Of a stretch of DNA of 64,000 bases, positions 59,501 to 64,000 are shown piece by piece (the first letter of the stretch is position 1; every line of letters begins with the position of its first letter). The stretch comes from Brasenia schreberi. Taxonomy: Eukaryota; Streptophyta; Magnoliopsida; Nymphaeales; Cabombaceae. Made by a program: the position numbers and the translations under genes. The notes beneath the pieces were generated by a model. It was not told where the DNA came from. It did no database searches and saw only the letters and a list, made by a program, of their open reading frames with translations. The stretch is taken from contig JAYKKT010000041.1 of NCBI GenBank assembly GCA_036023115.1, positions 2,136,501-2,200,500 of the forward strand, read 5' to 3'.

Positions 59501-62500
59501 ATTTAAACATAAAGTCCTTCAAGGAGATGTTTGGAATTATGTTGGCACACCTTGTGATATGTGGAACAATATGGCTATACATATTAGGAAAGTGGCGAAA
59601 GATGTGTTAGGGGTATCTAAGGGAGGTGTACCGGCACAAAAAGAAGCTTGGTGGTGGAGTGAAGTAGTACAAAATAAAATCAAGGCAAAGAGGGCATGTT
59701 ACAAATTACATTATGCTAAGAAAACTAGTGAAACTTTAGAAGCTTATAAGAAAGCAAAGAAAGAAGCAAAAAAGGCCGTTAGTGAAGCAAAAACTAAGAT
59801 TTGGGAGGACTTATATAAAAAACTCAACTCAAAAGAGGGGGAAAGAGATATTTTTAGGATAGCTAGGGCTAGAGATAAGAAAACTAAAGATCTTAATTAT
59901 GTTAGATGCATAAAAGACGAGGATGAAAAAATTCTAGTGGCAAATGATGATATAAGAAATAGATGGAAAAACTATTTTTATAATCTTTTTAATGAAAATA
60001 AAGATGTTAGTATTAGTTTAGGAGATTTAGCCAAGTCAAAAAAGTATATAAACCACAATTTCTACCGACGTATTCAAAAGAATGAAGTCAAAGAGGCTCT
60101 TAAACATATGAAGAGTGGTAAATCGGTAGGACCAGATAATATTCCTATAGAAGTTTGGAAAATACTAGGAGAAATAGGAATCACTTCGCTCACAAGACTA
60201 TTTAATGAAATATGGAAAAACCAAAAGATGCCCGAGGAATGGAGAGCAAGTACACTTATACCCGTATATAAGAACAAGGGAGACATTCAAAATTGTGCGA
60301 ATTATCGAGGTATCAAGTTAATGAGTCATATTATGAAATTATGGGAAAGAATTATCGAACGTAGGTTAAGACAAGTATCAAGTACAACAGAGAACCAATT
60401 TGGATTTATGCCAAGTAGATCTACTATTGAAGCGATTCACCTTTTGAGACGTCTTATGGAACATTTTAGAGCAAAAAAGAAAGACCTTCACATGATATTT
60501 ATTGATCTAGAAAAAGCTTATGATAGGGTACCGAGGGAGGTTCTTTGGAGAACTTTGGAAAAAAGAGGTATCCCATTGACATATATTAACCTTATAAGAG
60601 ACATGTATGATGGTGCAAAAACATGTGTGAGGACTCATGAAGGAACGACAGACTTCTTTGAAGTTAATATTGGGTTACATCAAGGATCAACTTTAAGTCC
60701 ATACTTATTTATAATGGTGATGGATGAGTTAACAAAACATATTCAAGATGAAGTACCTTGGTGTATGTTATTTGCAGATGACATTGTATTAGTGGAGGAG
60801 TCTAAGGAAAAAGTTAATAGAAAATTGGAACTATGGAGAGAAACATTAGAAAACAAAGGCCTCCGACTTAGTAGAACAAAGACAGAATATATGGAATGTA
60901 AGTTTGATCATTTGGCTACTTCAGAGGACATAAAAATTAAAATTGGCACACATTGCATTCCCCAAAAGGAAAGTTTTAAATACCTAGGGTCAATTTTTCA
61001 AAGTGATGGAAGAATTGATGGAGATGTTACACATAGAATTAATGCTGGTTGGTTAAAATGGAGAGGAGCATCAGGTATTCTTTGTGATAAGAAGATACCA
61101 TTAAAATTAAAAGGTAAATATTATAGAGCAGCAATTAGGCCTGCCATGTTTTATGGTTCTGAGTGTTGGGCAGTTAATCATCAACATGTACAAAAGATGT
61201 CTGTGACAGAAATGAAGATGTTGAGATGGATGAGTGGCCATACAAGAAAAGACCGTATACATAATGAGGTTATTAGAAACAAATTAGGAGTGGTACCAAT
61301 AGAGGATAAAATGAGAGAACATCGTTTAAGATGGTTTGGACATATAGAAAGAAGATCAAAAGAAGAACCTGTAAGAAGGTTAGAAAAACTAAATTTGGAA
61401 AGTATTAAAAGAGGTAGAGGACGACCACAAAAGTGTTGGAAAGAAACAATAAAGAATGATCTAGCTTATTGGGAGTTAACTGCTAACATGGCACACGATA
61501 GGGATCTGTGGAAACAAAGAATCCATGTAGCCGACCCCGTCTAGTATGGGAAAAGGCTTAGTTGTTGTTGTTGTTGTTGTATAACATGCCTATCTTCACC
61601 TTCTACCATTCTCATTACCTTTACTAAAGGCACAATCATCCTAAAAAAAGTGTTAGCATTTCTCTGAAAAGTTAGCATAAAAATAACATCTACTGCCATA
61701 ACCCACTCTCTCTTTCTCAATGAACTTATAGAGTCTCATTCATTAGATGCAAACATCTTTTTCAATGTATTTTTTTATACGACAAGACTTTGAACAATAA
61801 TAACATTCGTAGCAAATCTTGTCAATGAAGGCCTAATCAACTCCCTTCCACCAGTGTGGATTCTCATCAAATGCAATACAAATAAATAAACTTTATGACA
61901 TTTTTGCATGCATCAATTGTTCTCTTAATGTCATCCATTGCACTTAAATCCTCAATCATTAAATCTATGTAATGTGCAACACATGAAGTCCATACTAAGG
62001 ATGGATGGTTCGCCTAAAACAACTTACCAGTTGCTCTAAAGTTTTTTGCATTATCTGTGATTAATTGAACAATATTTTGAACACCAACATTCTCAATATC
62101 TTCAAAAATAAAGAATAAATTATCAGCAGTTTTATCAATATGGGACAAGTCATAGGCTTTGTCCTCTTTCAACAATAGACCAAAAAGTTCACTAATGATC
62201 TACGATGACCATTTGTCTAACCATCAAATATAATAAAACAACCAATAACCTTCCATGACTCCATAAATGCAAGACTCCATTCATAAATAATATCAACCCA
62301 TTTTTGTAGTAATTTATCCCTCAAAGCATGATAAGTGGGGACCTTATAACCAGATCCTACACTAGGAATAACATCTACCATGCTTTGAACGAAAAAAGAA
62401 TTTGCAACATTAAAAGGAGGGCAATTTTCATAAAAAAACTCTCCACTTTAAATCTATTTTCTCAATTACCTCCTTAGAAGTCATAACAGATCTAATAATT

Positions 62501-64000
62501 GGTTGAGCTCCAGAAGTAGTACGCTGAGGAAATCATGAATGTATTCCACCGCCTCTAGCACCTCCTCTACCATCCAGAGAACAAGAGTTCTTGCAGTGGA
62601 ACAAGAACAAACCCCATTGTTACTGCCACAAGAACCTACACTCTTTCCCAACCGCCTATTTCTACTATCTCTCTTTGTCGTAATCTCTTTCTTTCCTTTG
62701 TGAGTTCCAGAATTTGTTAAATTTCATACTTCACACTTTCAGGCACCCGACGACAAGCAGTTGGATCATTTTTAGTTCTCACAAGATGTTATTTCACGTA
62801 AGAAATACCTTCATGTTTCACCTCGTTACAAAACATACACTTATTCACAAGGCTATTGCCTTTACACCGGGGTACAATATTTTCATGTTGGATCGCCTCA
62901 TTCTGACACCATGAAGCCGAACAAAGATAAACCACAATAAGGGCAAGGCTTTATGAAGGTGAGAAATCTTAGAATCTATGAAAGCCCCAATTTTTTCAAG
63001 TGAAAAATTGGGTTACAAAGGAGTAGAGATGAAAAAAGGGAGTATGCCATGGATTTGAGAAAAATCTTATAGATTTTCAAGGGTTCGAGACAAAAAAAAT
63101 GTGTGGTTTCTCTACGAAATCGAGTAAATGAAAGGTATAGAAACCGTTTGGGAGCAAGGTAGGGGGTAACGAAGGGCTTAAGAGCAAGCAAAACACCAAG
63201 AAAAAACCTAAGTTTCTCGAGCTTTATATACTGTGAATTAGCATCAACTCGTACGATACAGACCGTATTGTGCGATATGACACGATATCGTAGGACACTT
63301 GTCTTACGATATACGATAAACTCGTACCGTATCGAGTTTTACAACATTGGTCATAACAAATAGAACTTGCTAGATTAAACTTATGATTTGTTGTTTTTGA
63401 ATTCTCTGTTTTCTTATCAAATTTCATACTTTTAATTATACTACTTGGTAAGATGCATGTTTTGCTATTCTCGTGCCATATTGCTCAGGCAACCTCCTTT
63501 ACCTGGTTATCTGATATGTTTTCTCTTGCCAAAATATGTGAAAGCATCAAAATGGCATGGCTGCAAGGATTGTGAAGAAAGCACTTGGATTACGAACAGG
63601 TCGACAGGACAGCGAAATTAGCATTGGATCATGGAAATATAGAACTCTTTCTGCTTCTGCAAAACGGAAGGTATCAATTTTCCACTGTTGCATCCCTGAA
63701 CTTCTGTCATATATTGCACCAAATTGGACTGTATCATTTGATTTTATGTGTGTTTTTTCTCTGTATCTTTTCATTTCCTTTGCTATAATTATATACTCAT
63801 TGCGAGATATGGTGACCAAATGCAAATTGACAAAGATACTCACCTGTTGTCTCCAACTTTACGGTTAAGAACTCCAGTTTTTGATGAAATAATTAGTATG
63901 CCATGAGCTCCAGTGTCTCCCACTTCAATGTTACTTTTAATGAGTCTGTCCTTCATGTTTATGTATCTTTACTTTTGTTTCCAGATTGCCATCAGTATTT
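35628..64000 (+). CDS. Large nuclear protein gene, TRF-like (TRFL)-type, partial
   Basis: Exons 35628-35741, 49881-50055, 52396-52454, 52989-53966 and 63545-63670 join with GT-AG sites in compatible phase into 484 residues without a stop. A sixth exon may begin at 63985, after CCAG. The N-terminal block runs continuously across the 14-kb first intron (YKLVR joined to [18 protein letters not shown]). A charged segment follows ([16 protein letters not shown]), then a conserved block at ~232-261 ([29 protein letters not shown]), a basic motif at 357-370 ([14 protein letters not shown]) and an AT-hook-like GRPRK at 436-440. This order resembles plant TRF-like proteins such as TRFL3/TRFL6, which end in a MYB-type DNA-binding domain; that domain would lie beyond this window. 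It probably acts in the nucleus on chromatin or DNA. The family name rests on remembered similarity and is moderate; the gene structure is better supported. Introns 1, 2 and 4 are filled with transposons. Confidence 0.7.
36391..36572 (-). mobile_element. 182-bp head-to-tail RTE derivative with 12-bp target duplication
   Basis: Flanked by perfect TATTGAGAACAC at 36379-36390 and 36573-36584. On the minus strand it runs from a CCCATGTAAGGGATCACCC head through GTTAGGCTTCCGACATCTGG (the RTE 5' leader, compare 28178) straight into the RTE 3' end (CAAAGAATCCATG ... GGAAAAGGCTTAGTTGTTG). All coding sequence is missing. It is a non-autonomous, SINE-like element that probably uses the RTE machinery. 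Confidence 0.82.
39640..39849. repeat. Two 105-bp subterminal repeats of hAT element C
   Basis: Tandem units sharing ATCATGGGACTCCAC, ATACGATACAACATGCTCTA and TTTTGTATCATGCGATA at a period of exactly 105 bases. Each unit is full of CGATAC/GTATCG half-sites. Subterminal repeats of this kind are usually transposase-binding sites in hAT elements. Confidence 0.8.
40580..42000 (+). pseudogene. hAT transposase remnant of element C
   Basis: The longest intact piece (40598-40957, 119 codons) contains the family block [20 protein letters not shown] and the [10 protein letters not shown] motif. Downstream frames show the DUF659 signature region (about [15 protein letters not shown]), the CATHCL-like site, and the C-terminal [14 protein letters not shown] block, but all are interrupted by stops and frameshifts. 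Because domain order is undisturbed, this copy is the reference for recognising the inversion in element E. Confidence 0.8.
41894..41932 (+). mobile_element. 39-bp RTE 3'-tail insertion with 18-bp TSD
   Basis: Only GCCGACCCCATATAGCATAG and GAAAAGGCTTAGTTGTTAT lie between perfect AGGTAAACTAATTATCTT copies at 41876-41893 and 41933-41950. This is the extreme 3' end of the RTE family, inserted into hAT element C. Confidence 0.9.
42869..44062 (-). pseudogene. Ty3/gypsy gag and reverse transcriptase remnant
   Basis: Minus-strand gag fragment near 44062-43980 reads [19 protein letters not shown], continuing to a [22 protein letters not shown] stretch, the classic retrotransposon gag domain. The RT fragment at 43560-42869 includes [11 protein letters not shown], a decayed catalytic region (YLHGIVAYN where YLDDIV is expected) and [15 protein letters not shown]. 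The active-site aspartates are lost and several stops interrupt it. Confidence 0.82.
44234..44285 (-). mobile_element. Very short RTE 3'-tail insertion
   Basis: The plus strand reads (ACA)n, AAGCCTTTTCCCATACTAGA, CGGGGTTGGC: only the tail of the RTE family. CTTTTATAAATATGA to the left and CTTTCATAAATATGA (about 44322-44336) to the right may be remnants of its target duplication, though some extra sequence intervenes. Confidence 0.6.
44897..47457 (+). mobile_element. RTE LINE copy 2 (host), 5'-truncated, containing copy 1
   Basis: Copy 2 begins with ATATTCAAGATGAAGTAC at 44897, is interrupted by copy 1 (44915-46619), and resumes at 46620 with the repeated ATATTCAAGATGAAGTAC. It then runs through [10 protein letters not shown] and the C-terminal domain to HVADPV at 47425 and the tail GGAAAAGGCTTAGCTGTTG. 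46637-47425 is open throughout. Confidence 0.85.
44915..46619 (+). mobile_element. RTE LINE copy 1, inserted into copy 2
   Basis: Flanked by 18-bp ATATTCAAGATGAAGTAC direct repeats (44897-44914; 46620-46637) that are themselves RTE coding sequence, as expected when one LINE lands in another. The 5' end shows a small duplication (TAGTGGCAAATGATGATATA at 44915 and again near 44975). It encodes RT from the [18 protein letters not shown] region onward. A single-base loss near 45551 (one A missing in the GAAAAAGCTTATG site) splits the ORF at 45615, with 45591-46580 continuing through [10 protein letters not shown] to HVADPV. The tail is (TTG)n. Confidence 0.88.
47820..48000. repeat. GA-rich low-complexity tract
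   Basis: Repeated AGAGAGAAAGGGAGAGAG motifs on the plus strand. Minus-strand frames read Ser/Leu/Phe-rich and are not coding. Confidence 0.8.
49881..50055 (+). CDS. TRFL-like gene, exon 2
   Basis: Acceptor GGCTGTTCAG, donor TCTAAAG|GTTCTT; 58 codons plus one base. It encodes [20 protein letters not shown] followed by an acidic stretch and continues exon 1 in phase. Confidence 0.8.
50511..50568. repeat. (GA)n microsatellite
   Basis: Pure GA run of about 29 units inside intron 2. Confidence 0.9.
50877..51560 (-). mobile_element. Transposon-like unit with a captured RRM gene fragment
   Basis: Both ends are built of GACACGGGTGCGACAC-type units (left 50895-50945; right, in complement, 51460-51545), as in plant DNA transposons with GC-rich subterminal repeats. 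Between them, on the minus strand, lies part of an RNA-recognition motif protein (51176-50980). Clean terminal inverted repeats and a target duplication could not be fixed, so the superfamily is open. Confidence 0.55.
50980..51176 (-). pseudogene. RRM (hnRNP-type) domain fragment
   Basis: On the minus strand, RNP2 (FIGGVS, about 51157-51174) is followed after an in-frame TGA by [20 protein letters not shown], then [18 protein letters not shown] containing RNP1 (RGFSFVVF), then the helix [16 protein letters not shown]. This is most of one RRM as found in plant hnRNP/Musashi-like proteins. The stop, missing flanks and loss of frame after NIDGR mark it as a captured fragment rather than a gene. 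Confidence 0.8.
51520..51862. repeat. 168-bp tandem duplication at a transposon edge
   Basis: Two units sharing CGCACCCGCACC, GTGACATAG, TATGAATATGAGTGACCTGC, CCGTGTTCGGATGATGCAC and GCATCTGAAATTTATTTCC at an offset of 168 bases. The unit includes the right-end motif of the RRM-carrying element plus flanking DNA, so it arose after that insertion. Confidence 0.85.
52396..52454 (+). CDS. TRFL-like gene, exon 3
   Basis: Fifty-nine bases between CATGGCAG and GAG|GTTTGC, reading (G)[19 protein letters not shown]. Its phases fit exons 2 and 4 exactly. Confidence 0.75.
52989..53966 (+). CDS. TRFL-like gene, exon 4 (main exon)
   Basis: 326 codons between TTTTTTAG and TAT|GTGGGT, both phase 0. It opens [16 protein letters not shown] and contains [17 protein letters not shown] and [15 protein letters not shown], then the basic [14 protein letters not shown] motif, then [20 protein letters not shown] with an AT-hook-like core. 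Two alternative donors lie close together (53966/53967 and 53978/53979); the first keeps phase with the exon at 63545. Confidence 0.85.
54652..54741 (-). mobile_element. Fragment of another hAT copy (C-terminal coding end)
   Basis: CTTCAAAATCAAAATCTTCATCTCC...GTTAGGAG parallels 55137-55213 inside element E, i.e. the acidic C-terminal tail of the same transposase family in the same orientation. It is cut off exactly where element E begins. Confidence 0.75.
54742..58001 (-). mobile_element. hAT element E with internal inversion
   Basis: Termini CAGTGTTGTCTGACGCGTATCG (54742) and the complement of CAGTGTTATCCGTATAGC (58001). Flanks GTTAGGAG (54734-54741) and GTTATGAT (58002-58009) agree at 6 of 8 positions. 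GTATCGTATCG palindromes fill both subterminal regions (54760-54815; 57945-57990). It carries a minus-strand transposase except for 56683-57166, which is on the plus strand. Confidence 0.85.
55044..57499 (-). pseudogene. hAT (BED/DUF659) transposase of element E
   Basis: On the minus strand, a BED zinc finger (57499-57180; [18 protein letters not shown] and later RLKHHLA) is followed after the inverted segment by the DUF659 part ([40 protein letters not shown]), the central [18 protein letters not shown] block (55602-56054), the hAT dimerisation region (remnants at 55430-55600) and an acidic C-terminal tail (55044-55334). The encoded protein would bind element ends and cut and paste the transposon in the nucleus. 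The 56683-57166 stretch encodes, on the plus strand, [36 protein letters not shown] and a [14 protein letters not shown] site. The inversion, a TGA in place of Trp near 57092 and other stops make it non-functional. Confidence 0.88.
58240..58281 (-). mobile_element. 42-bp RTE 3'-tail insertion with 17-bp TSD
   Basis: Only TAACAACAACTAAGCCTTTT and CCCATACTAGACGGGGTCAACT lie between perfect AAAGTTATAAAGTACAA copies (58223-58239; 58282-58298). It is the extreme RTE 3' end, inserted into hAT element D in antisense. Confidence 0.92.
59365..61580 (+). mobile_element. RTE LINE copy, 2.2 kb, 5'-truncated, 16-bp TSD
   Basis: Perfect ATAACATGCCTATCTT at 59349-59364 and 61581-61596. The element begins where the longer copy at 28.2 kb has its endonuclease-RT linker (AGGAGAAAGC, compare ~29179), so the endonuclease is missing. 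It ends GGAAAAGGCTTAGTTGTTG followed by (TTG)n. It is inserted in hAT element D within the TRFL-like intron, in the gene's sense orientation. The uninterrupted ORF and intact TSD make it the youngest-looking RTE copy here. Confidence 0.93.
59406..61544 (+). CDS. RTE reverse transcriptase, 712 codons, endonuclease missing
   Basis: An uninterrupted frame from the first ATG after the truncation point to the stop before the tail. It contains a linker rich in Lys (residues ~1-180), then RT: fingers ([17 protein letters not shown], ~240), block A near residue 364 ([17 protein letters not shown]), block B near 422 ([20 protein letters not shown]), catalytic [10 protein letters not shown] near 456 and thumb [19 protein letters not shown]-terminal region follows with [15 protein letters not shown] and [14 protein letters not shown], ending HVADPV. 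In a full element this protein nicks the target with its N-terminal endonuclease and copies its RNA in place. Lacking that domain and a 5' leader, this copy cannot move on its own, although its RT residues look intact. The sense orientation in an intron means it may be transcribed as part of the host pre-mRNA. Confidence 0.93.
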   Translation: MDLQIKKWTKKKRVHRAIRTKWWNLKSEKEDIFKHKVLQGDVWNYVGTPCDMWNNMAIHIRKVAKDVLGVSKGGVPAQKEAWWWSEVVQNKIKAKRACYKLHYAKKTSETLEAYKKAKKEAKKAVSEAKTKIWEDLYKKLNSKEGERDIFRIARARDKKTKDLNYVRCIKDEDEKILVANDDIRNRWKNYFYNLFNENKDVSISLGDLAKSKKYINHNFYRRIQKNEVKEALKHMKSGKSVGPDNIPIEVWKILGEIGITSLTRLFNEIWKNQKMPEEWRASTLIPVYKNKGDIQNCANYRGIKLMSHIMKLWERIIERRLRQVSSTTENQFGFMPSRSTIEAIHLLRRLMEHFRAKKKDLHMIFIDLEKAYDRVPREVLWRTLEKRGIPLTYINLIRDMYDGAKTCVRTHEGTTDFFEVNIGLHQGSTLSPYLFIMVMDELTKHIQDEVPWCMLFADDIVLVEESKEKVNRKLELWRETLENKGLRLSRTKTEYMECKFDHLATSEDIKIKIGTHCIPQKESFKYLGSIFQSDGRIDGDVTHRINAGWLKWRGASGILCDKKIPLKLKGKYYRAAIRPAMFYGSECWAVNHQHVQKMSVTEMKMLRWMSGHTRKDRIHNEVIRNKLGVVPIEDKMREHRLRWFGHIERRSKEEPVRRLEKLNLESIKRGRGRPQKCWKETIKNDLAYWELTANMAHDRDLWKQRIHVADPV
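63545..63670 (+). CDS. TRFL-like gene, exon 5 (candidate)
   Basis: Forty-two codons between TGTGAAAG and CGGAAG|GTATCA, phase 0 at both ends, reading [15 protein letters not shown] ... SASAKRK. It is basic and helix-like, and continues GRPRKNY of exon 4 in frame. The acceptor is moderate and no transcript evidence is available. Confidence 0.6.
63985..64000 (+). CDS. TRFL-like gene, possible start of exon 6
   Basis: A pyrimidine-rich stretch and TTTCCAG precede ATTGCCATCAGTATTT at the window edge, in phase 0 with exon 5. It is too short to judge further. Confidence 0.35.

Larger units (their letters stand above)
58010..63349 (-). mobile_element. hAT element D, older, with LINE insertions
   Basis: The right end TACAACATTG (63349) is the complement of CAATGTTGTA, with GTATCG/CGATAC clusters at 63240-63335. 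The minus-strand transposase is strongly decayed: BED region 62900-62700, DUF659 region 62230-61970, then further blocks to 61600, continuing beyond the RTE insertion at 59340-58900, and an acidic C-terminal tail at 58560-58320. The left terminus is missing at the junction with element E. It belongs to the same broad family but a different, more diverged lineage. Confidence 0.7.
53967..63544 (+). other. TRFL-like intron 4, 9.6 kb, transposon-filled
   Basis: 53967-54650 and 63358-63544 look like original intron. Everything between is hAT sequence of at least three elements plus RTE insertions. The acceptor used for exon 5 (TGTGAAAG|CATCAAAATGG) follows a moderate pyrimidine tract. Confidence 0.65.

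Overview
This is a stretch of flowering-plant nuclear chromosome. The evidence is a set of spliced genes of plant-only families (R2R3-MYB, ELF4-like, a plant two-domain stress-response A/B-barrel protein, and a large plant nuclear protein), GT-AG introns, very long introns full of transposons, RTE-type LINEs, tRNA-derived SINEs, hAT transposons and abundant (TA)n/(GA)n microsatellites. I cannot place it to order or species. No prokaryotic, organellar or viral features were seen.

Layout. 1-9.8 kb is AT-rich intergenic DNA with SINEs, MITEs, a four-unit minisatellite and microsatellites. 9.9-12.3 kb holds a three-exon R2R3-MYB gene of the TT2 (proanthocyanidin/anthocyanin regulator) type; its last ~45 codons and 3' flank are duplicated just downstream. 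12.7-17.2 kb is repeat-rich intergenic DNA. 17.2-18.0 kb (minus strand) is a GC-rich, intronless gene for a two-domain Dabb/UP3-like protein. 18.1-24.4 kb is repeat debris. 24.4-25.5 kb is an ELF4-like clock gene with a 5'-UTR intron. 25.5-28.2 kb is intergenic, followed by a nearly complete but decayed RTE LINE (28.2-31.4 kb).

From 35.6 kb to beyond the window end, one plus-strand gene can be assembled from five exons whose reading phases all agree (35628-35741, 49881-50055, 52396-52454, 52989-53966, 63545-63670), with a probable sixth starting at 63985. It encodes a nuclear protein resembling the TRF-like (TRFL) family. Its first intron (14.1 kb) contains nested hAT elements, a broken Ty3/gypsy element, a further candidate DNA transposon and one RTE LINE inserted in another. 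Its second intron holds a transposon-like unit carrying a captured RRM gene piece. Its fourth intron (9.6 kb) contains two or more hAT elements, one with an internally inverted transposase segment, and a 2.2 kb RTE copy with an uninterrupted 712-codon reverse-transcriptase ORF and a 16-bp target-site duplication.

The host genes do not form a pathway together. The main interest lies in transposon archaeology: nested insertions datable by their target duplications, two ~40-bp insertions consisting only of the RTE 3' tail, a head-to-tail RTE derivative, and a hAT family whose ends are packed with short GTATCGTATC-type palindromes.
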